The position numbers and the translations under genes are program-made. Below, in pieces: positions 7,178 through 15,625 of a stretch of DNA of 47,028 nucleotides. Each line of letters begins with the position of its first letter. Position 1 is the first letter of the stretch. The notes below the pieces were generated by a model that searched no databases, had not been told where the DNA came from, and was given only the letters and a program-made list of their open reading frames with translations. This stretch comes from an uncultured Oscillospiraceae bacterium (lineage in GTDB: Bacteria; Bacillota; Clostridia; Oscillospirales; Oscillospiraceae). The DNA is taken from the NCBI GenBank assembly GCA_910585155.1, contig CAJUEC010000015.1, positions 1 to 47,028 on the forward strand, read 5' to 3'.

Positions 7178-7899
7178 AGGCCAGCTCCCCTTTTCAAAAA
7201 GCGGAGATATGCCTTTACAAAGTCCTGGTACTTATACTTTGAGAGTAAGAGCTTTTCCCCATTTGTCAGTGTTACTTCCGTTTTGCTGTACCCGGCCACA
7301 TAGGAGAGGTTGACCAGATACCCCTTGTGGATGCGAAAAAACTGGTCTTGCAGTTCCAGCTCCAAATCCCCGATTTTTGCATAGCAGGCAAATTCGCCAT
7401 CCTTCAAATGCAGTTCGACCTTGTGATTGCTGCTTTCGATATAGAAGATACTGTCCAGCGGTACGGTTTTGCTGGTGTTGGCGGATTGGAGCGTCAGCAC
7501 AGGCCCCAGCTTTTCCTTGGCAGTTCCGATCTGTGCAACTGCGCGGGAAAAGACCTGGGAAAACTTTTCCTCGTCCACCGGCTTCAGCAGGTATTGGAAC
7601 GCCCCCACGTCAAAGGCATCGAATACATACCGCTCATAGCCAGTCACAAAGATAATGACTGGCTGCGGCCCGGTTGCCCGTTCCCGGATCGTCCGGGCCA
7701 GGGCCATACCATCCAGGCGGTCGCTGTCGGGAGCCAGCTCTATGTCCAGAAAGAGAAGGTCAACTTCCCGGGTGTCCGCAAGGCAGTCACCGGCAGAGAC
7801 GTACTCCACAATCTCACAGGGGCAGGACTGCGCCCTAATCAATGACAAGAGATAGGCGCGGGTATTGGCTTCATCATCACAAATTGCAATTCTTATCAT
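7174..7899 (-). CDS. LytTR-family response regulator (AgrA-like)
   Basis: A 241-residue two-domain regulator. The receiver domain (1-120) has the acidic pair DDE at 8-10, phosphoacceptor D52 in LLFLDIEL and the conserved Lys in FQYLLKPVDEEKF. The LytTR DNA-binding domain (about 138-240) shows the usual IFYIESSNHKVELHL and FFRIHKGYLVNLSYV blocks. It is the first gene of the operon with the kinase and three unknown proteins and probably activates that operon or remote targets. An AGAGGGA ribosome site precedes ATG 7899. The leader to 8010 has several GTT-centred half-sites but no clear repeat at LytTR spacing. Confidence 0.9.
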   Translation of the reverse strand: MIRIAICDDEANTRAYLLSLIRAQSCPCEIVEYVSAGDCLADTREVDLLFLDIELAPDSDRLDGMALARTIRERATGPQPVIIFVTGYERYVFDAFDVGAFQYLLKPVDEEKFSQVFSRAVAQIGTAKEKLGPVLTLQSANTSKTVPLDSIFYIESSNHKVELHLKDGEFACYAKIGDLELELQDQFFRIHKGYLVNLSYVAGYSKTEVTLTNGEKLLLSKYKYQDFVKAYLRFLKRGAGL

Positions 7900-8013
7900 G
7901 TTGATATCCCTCTATGTATTTCGTTCAAATGGGTGTTGAGGTAAAGCCGGTTGACGTGAATGGACGGTTCGAGAGCGTAACTGGACAATTCATCATACAC
8001 CTTTTCCGGCAAA

Positions 8014-8024
8014 TATGCTATAAT
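8014..8024 (+). promoter_or_regulatory. Extended -10 promoter for the YbhB-like gene
   Basis: TATG (8014-8017), one base, then TATAAT (8019-8024) gives a full extended -10 element. No good -35 is visible. It lies about 50 nt before ATG 8073. Confidence 0.55.
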
Positions 8025-8072
8025 TCGAAAGGCAGAGCATATCGTTGGCAACAAACACCATTAGGAGGAGCT

Positions 8073-8534
8073 ATGGACATTTTAACATTTACCTGTACCG
8101 GCATTAAAAATGGCGGGAAATTTCCCATAGAGAATACCGGGCGCGGGCGGGACGTATCGCCAGAGTTTATTTTTATGAACCTGTCTCCAAAGGCCAAAAC
8201 ACTTGCAATCACACTGGAAGATATATCGCATCCTATCAAGGATTTCACGCATTGGCTTATTTGGAACATTCCCGCGGCCAATGAGATAAAAAGCGGAATT
8301 CCCGCCGGAAGCCATGTGCCAGAATTGGACGGCGCATGTCAGGGCGTCGGGTACGGCTTTCACCGATATGCGGGGCCGAAACCACCAAAGGGGAAAACAC
8401 ATACATATCGTTTTACCGTGTACGCGCTGGACTGTGACGTTCAATTAAGCGTTCATTCTATGAAAAAAGCCTTTTTGAAAAAGGCGGAAGGCCACATTTT
8501 CCAAAAAGGCAGCATCACAGCAAATTTCGGGTAA
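8073..8534 (+). CDS. YbhB/YbcL-type phosphatidylethanolamine-binding-like protein
   Basis: A 153-residue single-domain protein of the PEBP/Raf-kinase-inhibitor-like bacterial family. Conserved parts are DVSPEFIFMNLSPKAKTLAI (ligand-pocket Asp), HWLIWNIPA and YAGPKPPKGKTHTYRFTVYA, the family signature. Members are small soluble proteins whose bacterial role is poorly known. ATG 8073 follows a perfect AGGAGGAG site; the longer open frame upstream reads through the promoter and is rejected. The MBL-fold gene starts 21 nt downstream, so the two probably form an operon. The full length matches the family. Confidence 0.9.
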   Translation: MDILTFTCTGIKNGGKFPIENTGRGRDVSPEFIFMNLSPKAKTLAITLEDISHPIKDFTHWLIWNIPAANEIKSGIPAGSHVPELDGACQGVGYGFHRYAGPKPPKGKTHTYRFTVYALDCDVQLSVHSMKKAFLKKAEGHIFQKGSITANFG

Positions 8535-8555
8535 CAAATGGGAGGCGTGTCAACC

Positions 8556-9434
8556 ATGTATGAATTGATTCAAGTTTCGGAACAAAGCTATTACATCCAA
8601 AGCCCGGCCAAGATCGGGCTGGTGAAGCTGAACGAGCAGGACGTTTGCCTGATCGACAGCGGAAACGATAAGGACGCGGGCCGCAAAGTCCGTCAGCTTC
8701 TGGACGCCAACGGCTGGCGGCTCATCGCTATCTACAACACTCACTCCAACGCTGACCACATCGGCGGCAACAGGTACTTGCAGGGCCAGACCGGGTGCAA
8801 AATCTACGCGCCGGGGATTGACTGCGCTTTTACCCGCCACCCTGTCCTGGAACCGTCCTTTTTGTACGGCGGCTACCCGTGTAAGGAGCTGCGGCACAAA
8901 TTCCTCATGGCCCAGGAGAGCGGCGCCCAGGAGCTGACCAAGGAATCCTTGCCAGAGGGCTTTGAGACCATCCCCCTGCCGGGGCATTTCTTTGATATGG
9001 TGGGCTTTCGGACACCCGATGATGTGGTCTATCTGGCGGATTGCCTGTCCAGCCGGGAAACGCTGGACAAGTATCAGATCGGCTTCATCTATGATGTTGC
9101 TGCCTATCTGAAAACGCTGGAAATGGTGAAGTCCCTGCAAGCGAAGATGTTTGTCCCTGCCCACGCCGCTGTCTCCGAAGACATAGCCGGCCTCGCTCAG
9201 TACAACATCGACAAGGTGTTGGAAATTGCGGACAAGATTACCGGCATCTGCCAGGAGCCGCTTTGCTTTGAAGTAATTCTGCAAAGGCTGTTTGCAGACT
9301 ACGGGCTGACAATGAATTTTGAGCAGTACGTTTTGGTGGGAAGCACCGTCCGCTCCTATCTGGCGTGGCTGAAGGATACCGGCAAGGTGAACGCCCTGTT
9401 TGAAAACAATATGCTGCTTTGGCAGAGAGCATAG
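8556..9434 (+). CDS. MBL-fold metallo-hydrolase with altered metal motif
   Basis: A 292-residue protein with the metallo-beta-lactamase fold. The first metal motif is HSNADH (63-68), where the usual second His is Asn. Further candidate ligands are the His in PLPGHFFDM, the Asp in YLADCLSS and the His in FVPAHAAV. Residues about 230-292 form a helical C-terminal extension (FEVILQRLFADYGL, YVLVGSTVRSYLAWL) that looks like a winged-helix-type tail. ATG 8556 is preferred because GGGAGG lies 9 nt upstream; ATG 8538 is an alternative start. The substrate is unknown. It probably shares a transcript with the YbhB-like gene. Confidence 0.85.
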   Translation: MYELIQVSEQSYYIQSPAKIGLVKLNEQDVCLIDSGNDKDAGRKVRQLLDANGWRLIAIYNTHSNADHIGGNRYLQGQTGCKIYAPGIDCAFTRHPVLEPSFLYGGYPCKELRHKFLMAQESGAQELTKESLPEGFETIPLPGHFFDMVGFRTPDDVVYLADCLSSRETLDKYQIGFIYDVAAYLKTLEMVKSLQAKMFVPAHAAVSEDIAGLAQYNIDKVLEIADKITGICQEPLCFEVILQRLFADYGLTMNFEQYVLVGSTVRSYLAWLKDTGKVNALFENNMLLWQRA

Positions 9435-9606
9435 CGAGCATACAAGCGGTGCAGGGATTGGCTGACCCAACAAGGCGATTTGGCGCAGAAATACTTTGTG
9501 TATTTCAAGTCAAATCAACGCCGTATGGCGGGAAAGGACCCGCTGCTTGGGCATGTTGACAATTTTCAAACAAGCCCTAGTGCCATTTTTCAAGCGGCGC
9601 CTAAAC

Positions 9607-9636
9607 AAAAAAAGAGCGGGGCAAAATGCCCCGCTC
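9607..9636 (-). terminator. Terminator of the rhamnose operon
   Basis: GAGCGGGGC (9614-9622) and GCCCCGCTC (9628-9636) pair perfectly. Seven T residues follow on the minus strand (9613-9607). It lies 58 nt beyond the rhaD stop. Confidence 0.9.
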
Positions 9637-9694
9637 CTCTCTATTCCCAAATGAAAGGCCGCCCCAGCGGACCTCCGCCCTGACACAGAGCTCT

Positions 9695-10507
9695 TCAGTC
9701 AAGCCAGCCCTCCCGGGCCTTGACATCAAAGCGCCCCTCCAGCAGATGCATCTGCTGGTCCGTGATGGTGTTCACCCGGGGCAAGTGGGCGATCTTCATG
9801 TAGATCTCCGCCGCCTTCTCGGCGGTCTCGATGAGGCCGAAGGTCTCGTCCAGGTCGCGGCCCGCGCCGTAGATGCCGTGCTGGGCCCAGACCACCAGCC
9901 GGGCGGTGCCCATCTGCTCCGCCGTGGCCTCGCCGATCTCGTTGGTGCCGCACAGCATCCAGGGCAGCACGTTTACCCCGTCGGGGAACACCACAATGCA
10001 CTCCGTGCACATCTGCCACAGGGTGCGGGTGAAGGCCCGGCTGTCCAGGTCATGGACGTAGGTCATGGCCAGCAGGTTGGCGGGGTGGCAGTGCATCACC
10101 ACCCGGTTTTCCTGATCCGCGCCCAGCCGCGCCGCGTGGCTCATCATGTGGGCGGGGAACTCAGAGGTGAATCTGCCACCGCCGGTGAAGCCCCACAGCA
10201 GCTGGGCGTTTTTGCCGGAATCGGTGAGACGAACTAGACCCAGGTTCGCTGCCGGGTCGTACTGCACGTTCTTAAAATACTTGCCCGTGCCCGTCACCAG
10301 GAAAAACTTCCCGTCCAGGGCGGGGGCCTCGAAGCCGGTGGGAATCTCCCGGAGCACCGCGTTCACGTCCAGATACTCCGCCACCTTCGCCTCGTCCAGC
10401 AGGACGCTGATATTTCCGCCGTTGCGCTCGTCCCAGCCATGCTGGTACATATTGGTGGCAGTGCGCACCATTTCAACAAGGAACGGCGCTTCCTGAATGT
10501 TTTTCAT
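9695..10507 (-). CDS. rhaD: Rhamnulose-1-phosphate aldolase
   Basis: A 270-residue class II aldolase that splits L-rhamnulose 1-phosphate into dihydroxyacetone phosphate and L-lactaldehyde, the last step of the isomerase/kinase/aldolase route. Visible features are the N-terminal ERNGGNISVLL loop, the zinc-binding VMHCHPANLLAMTYV (HxH) and a later His in AQHGIYGAGRDLDE. The tail INTITDQQMHLLEGRF matches RhaD. ATG 10507 (MKNIQEAPFLVEM) fits the usual family start and has a GAGAGGT site; a longer frame adds ten unlikely residues. It lies 49 nt after rhaA and before the operon terminator. Confidence 0.95.
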   Translation of the reverse strand: MKNIQEAPFLVEMVRTATNMYQHGWDERNGGNISVLLDEAKVAEYLDVNAVLREIPTGFEAPALDGKFFLVTGTGKYFKNVQYDPAANLGLVRLTDSGKNAQLLWGFTGGGRFTSEFPAHMMSHAARLGADQENRVVMHCHPANLLAMTYVHDLDSRAFTRTLWQMCTECIVVFPDGVNVLPWMLCGTNEIGEATAEQMGTARLVVWAQHGIYGAGRDLDETFGLIETAEKAAEIYMKIAHLPRVNTITDQQMHLLEGRFDVKAREGWLD

Positions 10508-10556
10508 ATGGATTAACCTCTCTTTGCGGGAGGGCAAGCCCCTCCCCTACAGATTT

Positions 10557-11807
10557 TTAACCCCGTTGGGAAAGTACATCGGTCTCGTATTTCTCAACGA
10601 TCCCGAACCACACCCCATCGGCGGGGACGCCGCACACGCGGCAGTATTCGTCCCAGATCTCCCCGAAGGGCGCGGTTTTCAGCTCCTCCTGGAGCACTAT
10701 CAGCCGGGTGAATTTGCCCTCATCCTGGAGTTTTTTCTCCTCCTGCACCGGCTGGAGCAGGGCGGACAGCAGGGCCTTTTGCAGATTGCGGAAGCCGGTG
10801 GCCCAGGCCGCCAGGCGGTTGATGGAGGCGTCGAAGTAGTCCAGGGCGATGTTCACCCGCTCCGGGCCGCAGCGGACGATCTCCCGGCAGATCTCCTTTG
10901 TCTCATCGTCGAACAGCACCACGTGGTCGCTGTCCCAGCGAATGGGCCGGGTGACGTGGAGGGCGATCTCCGGGAAGAAGGCCAATAGCGCCGGGATCTT
11001 GTCGCTCACCACCTCGGTGGGGTGGTAGTGGCCGTTGTCCATCAGGGGGATGCATTTGTCCTTGTTGAAGGCGGCGTAGGAGAGGGCGAACTCGGCAGAG
11101 CCCACGGTATACGCCTCCACCCCGATGCCGAATACCTTGGACTCGATGCAGGGCTTCACCAGCTGGAAGTCGTAGGGCTGGGACAAAATCTCGTCAATGG
11201 CCTCCCGGTAGCGCGCCCTCGGTCCCATGCGGTCGCCGGGGATGTCCTTGAAGCCGTCCCCCGTCCAGATGTTCATGACGCAGGGCTGGCCCAGCTGCTC
11301 CGCCAGGTACTGGGAAATGCGGATGCAGGCTTTCCCATGGTCGATCCAGAAGCGGCGCGTCTCCTCATTGGGAGAGGACAGGGTCAGCGGGTCGCATTTG
11401 GGGTGGGAGAAGAAGGTGGGGTTGAAGTCACAGCCCAGCCCCCGCCCCTTGCAGAACTCCACCCAGGGGGCGAAGTGCTTGGGCTCCAGCGCATCCCGGT
11501 CGGCCCACTCTCCGGGCTCAAAGATGGCGTAGCTGGCGTGGAGGTTCAGCTTTTTCAGGCCGGGGCACAGCTTCAGCACCATGTCCAGGTCGGCCATCAG
11601 CTCCTGGGGGGTGCGGGCCCGGCCGGGGTAGTTCCCGGTGGTCTGGATGCCGCCGGTGAGGGGCTTGGAGGGGTCGGTGTCGAACCCCCGCACGTCGTCC
11701 CCCTGCCAGCAGTGGAGGGACACGGGGATGTTTTTCAGCGTCTCCAGGGCCTTGTCCGCGTCCACCCCCAGGGCGGCGTATTTTGCTTTTGCTTCCGCGT
11801 AGCTCAT
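10557..11807 (-). CDS. rhaA: L-rhamnose isomerase
   Basis: A 416-residue enzyme that converts L-rhamnose to L-rhamnulose, of normal family length. Recognisable blocks include VSLHCWQGDDVRGFD near residue 30, LGCDFNPTFFSHP, MDNGHYHPTE and HVTRPIRWDSDHVV, which carry the His/Asp/Glu residues that bind the two metal ions. ATG 11807 follows AGGAGG and overlaps the rhaB stop by 4 nt (ATGA), so the two are translationally coupled. The order rhaB-rhaA-rhaD on one transcript is the classical catabolic set. Confidence 0.97.
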   Translation of the reverse strand: MSYAEAKAKYAALGVDADKALETLKNIPVSLHCWQGDDVRGFDTDPSKPLTGGIQTTGNYPGRARTPQELMADLDMVLKLCPGLKKLNLHASYAIFEPGEWADRDALEPKHFAPWVEFCKGRGLGCDFNPTFFSHPKCDPLTLSSPNEETRRFWIDHGKACIRISQYLAEQLGQPCVMNIWTGDGFKDIPGDRMGPRARYREAIDEILSQPYDFQLVKPCIESKVFGIGVEAYTVGSAEFALSYAAFNKDKCIPLMDNGHYHPTEVVSDKIPALLAFFPEIALHVTRPIRWDSDHVVLFDDETKEICREIVRCGPERVNIALDYFDASINRLAAWATGFRNLQKALLSALLQPVQEEKKLQDEGKFTRLIVLQEELKTAPFGEIWDEYCRVCGVPADGVWFGIVEKYETDVLSQRG

Positions 11808-13090
11808 TTCAATTCCTCCTGCCGTGCGATTTGGATTTTGAGATTACCCAGCGCCGTTGCCTCAATGGGCAGGGCCACCACCTCTTTGCCTGTTGCCTCC
11901 TGGGTCAGCCGGTTCAAAAACTGGTTTTTCGCCCCGCCGCCCACGATGTACAGCTTCTCATAGGTGCGGCCCGTGTTTTCCTCCAGCTCCCGGATGGCGT
12001 CCCGGTAGCTCAGGGCCAGGGAGCGGTAGGCACAGCGGAAGTAGTCCCCCGCCGTCTCCGGCTTTTTGTCCAGCGAAGCGTCAAAGGCCGCTTTCATGCT
12101 CTCCGGGGCCAGGAAAATTTGGGCGTTGGCGTCCACCGTGCCGTCAAAGGCGCTGGCCTCCGCCTCCCGCACGATCTCCGGGAAGGGTTTCTCCGGGCAC
12201 AGCTCGTCCCGGAGGCGGTTCACGATCCACATGCCCATGATGTTCTTCTGATAGCGGTTGTAGCCCACCCCGCCCTCGTTGGAGCAGTTGGCGGCCATGC
12301 TCTTTTCATCGGTGAGGGGCCTGGGCGTTTTCACGCCCAGAAGCGACCAGGTGCCCGACGAAATATAGAGCTGCTCCCCCTCCATAGGAATTCCCTCCAC
12401 GGCGGAGCCGGTGTCGTGGGTGGCGCAGAGTACCGCCTTGACGCCCCGGTATTCGCCCACTGGCGTCCCTGGCTGTTGGAGCTGGGTGAATAGGCGGGCG
12501 GGCAGGCCCAGCTTCTCTACCAGCTCCAGATCAAATTCCCCGGTTTTGGCGCTCACCAGCCCGGTGGTAGTAGCGTTGGTGTACTCCTTGGCCTTCACCC
12601 CGGTGAGCTTCCACAGCAGGTATTCCGGCACCATCAGGAAGTCCGTCACCCCCTCCAGCCGTCCGGCCAGCTTGTCGGCGCAGAGCTGATAGATGGTGTT
12701 GAAGGGCTGGAACTGGCAGCCGGTGCGGGCGTACAGCTCTTTGAAGGGCACGTTTTCGTGAACCGCCGGGACCACCGCCTCCGTCCGATTGTCCCGGTAG
12801 GCGCAGCAGGGCCAGACCTCTTCGCCCCCTTTGAGCAGGACGTAATCGCAGCCCCAGGTGTCGATGGAAAAGCTGGCGATGTCTGGGAACTGCTCCAGCA
12901 CCTTGTCAATGCCATGTTTCACGTGAAACATTAGTTCTACAGCATCCCAGGTGAGCTGCCCATCCCGCTCCGTCACCCCGTTTGGAAAGCGGTAGACCTC
13001 TTTTGTTTGGATTGCGCCGCCCTCGCGCCAGCCCACAATGTGCCGCCCCGACGACGCGCCGATGTCCACCGCCAGATAGTGCTTGGCCAT
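11804..13090 (-). CDS. rhaB: Rhamnulokinase
   Basis: A 428-residue FGGY-family sugar kinase that phosphorylates L-rhamnulose with ATP. It shows AVDIGASSGRHIVGW at the N-terminus (phosphate-1 motif), SIDTWGCDYVLL, LYISSGTWSLLGVK (phosphate-2) and LYIVGGGAKNQFLNRL (adenosine motif). ATG 13090 follows GGGAGGGG; nine extra codons upstream are not needed. It is the first gene of the rha operon. A TATACT -10 lies about 30 nt upstream, with no good -35, as expected for an activator-dependent promoter. The divergent AraC-type gene is the likely regulator. Confidence 0.96.
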   Translation of the reverse strand: MAKHYLAVDIGASSGRHIVGWREGGAIQTKEVYRFPNGVTERDGQLTWDAVELMFHVKHGIDKVLEQFPDIASFSIDTWGCDYVLLKGGEEVWPCCAYRDNRTEAVVPAVHENVPFKELYARTGCQFQPFNTIYQLCADKLAGRLEGVTDFLMVPEYLLWKLTGVKAKEYTNATTTGLVSAKTGEFDLELVEKLGLPARLFTQLQQPGTPVGEYRGVKAVLCATHDTGSAVEGIPMEGEQLYISSGTWSLLGVKTPRPLTDEKSMAANCSNEGGVGYNRYQKNIMGMWIVNRLRDELCPEKPFPEIVREAEASAFDGTVDANAQIFLAPESMKAAFDASLDKKPETAGDYFRCAYRSLALSYRDAIRELEENTGRTYEKLYIVGGGAKNQFLNRLTQEATGKEVVALPIEATALGNLKIQIARQEELK

Positions 13091-13119
13091 AGCATCCCCT
13101 CCCTGTCTTGTTGTCATTG

Positions 13120-13125
13120 AGTATA
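13120..13125 (-). promoter_or_regulatory. -10 element of the rhamnose operon promoter
   Basis: TATACT on the minus strand. The 17-bp-spaced -35 position holds only a T-rich, non-consensus hexamer, fitting a promoter that needs an activator. Transcription would start about 23 nt before ATG 13090. Confidence 0.5.
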
Positions 13126-13146
13126 GTGGAATTTCCCTCCGGGAAA

Positions 13147-13176
13147 AAGGTCCTGCTCCAAAAATATAGGGACCTT
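13147..13176. promoter_or_regulatory. Inverted repeat in the rhaB-araC intergenic region
   Basis: AAGGTCC (13147-13153) and GGACCTT (13170-13176) are perfect inverted arms 16 bp apart. They lie between the divergent promoters, just upstream of the rhaB -10 and just before the regulator's -35. This is a reasonable operator candidate for the AraC-family protein. Confidence 0.4.
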
Positions 13177-13178
13177 AT

Positions 13179-13208
13179 TTGCAATCCCGGCGGACTGTGT
13201 GGTATAAT
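13179..13208 (+). promoter_or_regulatory. Promoter of the AraC-type regulator
   Basis: TTGCAA (13179-13184) and a perfect TATAAT (13203-13208) are separated by 18 bp. The start near 13215 would give a leader of about 23 nt. Confidence 0.6.
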
Positions 13209-13237
13209 TGCTCCAATCCATCCAAGGGGGCGTCAAT

Positions 13238-14221
13238 ATGCGGCGGGAGCTGTTGGAATTTCTCCAAAAAATCACCCCGGAAGAACAGGCCATTTTGGAC
13301 GGCGGAGGCGATATCCGCCAGGAGCTGTACACCTCCCAGAGGGCCTTTGTGGTGGACAGCCGCAGGCTGCTGGAAACGGGGCGGCTCATTGAGATCAGGC
13401 CCCACACCCGGTTTGCCCACTTCCCCCGGCACCGGCACAACTACGTGGAGATGGTGTACCAGTGCGCCGGGAGCGCCTCCCACCTCATGGACCGGGGCGG
13501 ACAGCGGGAGACCGTCCTCTTGGAGGCGGGGGACCTGCTCTTTCTCAACCAAAACGTCTCCCACGAGATCCTGCCCACCGGCAGGGACGACCTGGCGGTG
13601 AACTTCATCATCCTGCCCCAGTTCTTCTCCCGCCCCATCTCCATGATCGAGCGGGAAAACGTCCTGCGGGACTTCCTGCTGGCCGCCCTGTCCGGCGGGG
13701 TGGACGGGACGGGCTGGCTGCACATCCGCGCCCGGGGCCTCGTGCCGGTGGAAAACCTGCTGGAGAGCATGATCTGGACGCTTCTGGACCGCCAGGGCGG
13801 GACCAACACCATCCTTGAGACCAGCCTGGGACTGCTGTTCATGAACCTGTCCATGTACGCCGGCCTCATCGGCCGGGACGGCGCCGGGCAGGGTGAGCAG
13901 AGCCTGGTGTTTGCCGCGCTGAAATACATCGAGGACCGCTATTCGGACGGCACCCTGGCCGAGCTTGCCCGGCAGCTGCGCCAGCCGGAGTACCACGTGA
14001 GCCGCCTGCTGAAGAAGTATACCGGCTCCAACTTCAAGGAGCTGCTCCAGCAGCGGAAGCTCCAGCAGGCGGCCTATCTCCTGGAGCACACCCCCCTGCC
14101 GGTGGAGACCATCCTCACCTACATCGGGTACGACAACAGCAGCTACTTTTACCGCCGCTTCCGGCTGCGGTACGGCTGCTCCCCCAAGGCCTACCGGTCG
14201 GCCTGCCCGTCCAGGGGCTGA
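13238..14221 (+). CDS. AraC-family transcriptional regulator, likely rhamnose activator
   Basis: A 327-residue regulator. The N-terminal half has a cupin-type sensor fold (HTRFAHFPRHRHNYVEMVYQ, then LLEAGDLLFLNQNVSHEIL), typical of sugar-sensing AraC proteins. The C-terminal about 100 residues carry two helix-turn-helix units (LARQLRQPEYHVSRLLKKYTG and ILTYIGYDNSSYFYRRFRLR), ending CSPKAYR. Divergent placement beside rhaB suggests it senses L-rhamnose and activates rhaBAD. ATG 13238 follows AAGGGGG. Its last 31 bases overlap the convergent surface-protein gene, which is unusual but fits both frames. Confidence 0.9.
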   Translation: MRRELLEFLQKITPEEQAILDGGGDIRQELYTSQRAFVVDSRRLLETGRLIEIRPHTRFAHFPRHRHNYVEMVYQCAGSASHLMDRGGQRETVLLEAGDLLFLNQNVSHEILPTGRDDLAVNFIILPQFFSRPISMIERENVLRDFLLAALSGGVDGTGWLHIRARGLVPVENLLESMIWTLLDRQGGTNTILETSLGLLFMNLSMYAGLIGRDGAGQGEQSLVFAALKYIEDRYSDGTLAELARQLRQPEYHVSRLLKKYTGSNFKELLQQRKLQQAAYLLEHTPLPVETILTYIGYDNSSYFYRRFRLRYGCSPKAYRSACPSRG

Positions 14222-15621
14222 ATCCTCCCGCCGTACACCGACCAGAAATAGTCGGTGCGGTAGGCGGACAGGGCCTCCCGCGGCACGCAGATCACCGCCC
14301 CGGTCCCCTCCAGCAGCCCCCGGCCCACCCGGCAGGCGGAGGGACGGTGAGATTGAAGCACGACGCGCTCCAGGGCGGCGCAGCCGACAAACGCCCCGTC
14401 GGCGATGGTCCGGACGCCGGGCTGTACGGTGACCTCCCGCAGCCCCTCCGCCCCCGCGAACGCGCCGGGGGCGATGGCGGCCACCGGCCTCCCCTCCCAG
14501 AGGGCGGGCACGGTGAGGGCGGTTCTGCCCAGCCCCTCCCCGGTGAGGCCGGTGACGGTGAGCACACCGTCCCGCTCCCGGCAGACAAAGCACCCGCTGT
14601 CGCTGCTGTCGCCCTCCCCGGCCTCCTCCCCGGCCAGGGGCGGCATTTCCGGCAGGGGGATGTCCGTGGGGCTGCTGTCCCCCAGCATGGCCTTCACCGC
14701 CCGGATCAGCGCCCTGGTGTACACCGTCTTTCCGGCGGTATTGGGGTGGAAGTTGGTGTCGTAAAACCACCCCGGCTCCAGAATAAAGTCGCGGGGATCG
14801 CCGGCGAGGGGCAGGCCCAGCGCCTCCTGGAGGGCGGCGTAAAAGCCGTCCATGTCCTCCGCCCCCTCCACCGCAGCGGCGTTCATGGGGCACGGGGCGT
14901 ACCAGAGCACAGCCCCCGCCGCCCGGGCCGCCTGGGCGTACTCCCGCACCCTTCCGGCGAACTCCAACCTCACCAGGTCCGGGCCGAAGCGGATGGGCGT
15001 GCTGGCGTCAAAGCCCCCCGGCATCTCATTTTGGGCGCACAGGGCCGAGGACACGTCCCCGTGCCCGTTGAAGGAGTCCCGGCGGTAGACCCCCTGGGAC
15101 CGGGGCGGCTCTCCCTGCATATAGCAGCCGAACTTCTGCCCCGCGAAGGCGGGAAACGCCCCCGCCAGCCGCTCCAGCTTGTCCCCGGGCAGGGCGGAGA
15201 GCAGCTGGAAGGCCCCGTCCAGCCCCTGCCACATCACCGCCGGGTCGAACCAGCCGGACAGGGCCTGCTCCTGCTGCTCTGGGATGAGAAGAACGATGTC
15301 CCCCTCCCGGAGCAGGGGCTGGGACAGGTCCAGCATCACCGTGGTGCCCAGGGCGGCGTACATGCCGAAGTTCACCACCGTATAGCCGGGCAGCTCTCGC
15401 TCCATCAGCTCGCTGTCCGCCCCAAAGGCCACCCCGCTGCCCCCCACCAGCACGATGCGGGGGCCGGGGGTCTCCTCCAGCAGCCGGACCTTGTGCTTCA
15501 GCTCCCCCAGGAAGGTCTCCCCATACTGGTCGGGCAGGGCGAAGCCCCAGGCCAGCAGGGTCAGCGGCAGGGCCAGCAGCAGGGCGGCGGTGGTACAGAT
15601 AATCCAAATTTTTCTCTTCAT
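14191..15621 (-). CDS. Secreted SGNH-like protein with C-terminal BspA-type leucine-rich repeats
   Basis: A 476-residue protein. A signal anchor covers residues 4-28. An SGNH/GDSL-like domain follows, with block I IVLVGGSGVAFGADS (Ser62) and a distant DTNFHPNTAGKTVY supplying the likely Asp/His pair. This resembles AlgJ/AlgX/DltD proteins that work with MBOAT acyltransferases. Residues about 370-450 form an LRR_5/BspA-like domain (RPVAAIAPGAFAGAEGLREV, VRTIADGAFVGCAALERVVL). The gene follows the MBOAT gene by 4 nt without a strong ribosome site, implying coupling. The predicted role is transfer of acyl groups to a surface glycan, or capture of it. The exact substrate is unknown. Confidence 0.75.
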   Translation of the reverse strand: MKRKIWIICTTAALLLALPLTLLAWGFALPDQYGETFLGELKHKVRLLEETPGPRIVLVGGSGVAFGADSELMERELPGYTVVNFGMYAALGTTVMLDLSQPLLREGDIVLLIPEQQEQALSGWFDPAVMWQGLDGAFQLLSALPGDKLERLAGAFPAFAGQKFGCYMQGEPPRSQGVYRRDSFNGHGDVSSALCAQNEMPGGFDASTPIRFGPDLVRLEFAGRVREYAQAARAAGAVLWYAPCPMNAAAVEGAEDMDGFYAALQEALGLPLAGDPRDFILEPGWFYDTNFHPNTAGKTVYTRALIRAVKAMLGDSSPTDIPLPEMPPLAGEEAGEGDSSDSGCFVCRERDGVLTVTGLTGEGLGRTALTVPALWEGRPVAAIAPGAFAGAEGLREVTVQPGVRTIADGAFVGCAALERVVLQSHRPSACRVGRGLLEGTGAVICVPREALSAYRTDYFWSVYGGRIQPLDGQADR

Positions 15622-15625
15622 GGCG

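Noticed and set aside
7923..7970. Several GTT-centred half-sites before the first LytTR regulator gene
   Set aside because: Spacings (12, 15 and 17 bp) do not match the direct-repeat spacing of LytTR sites.
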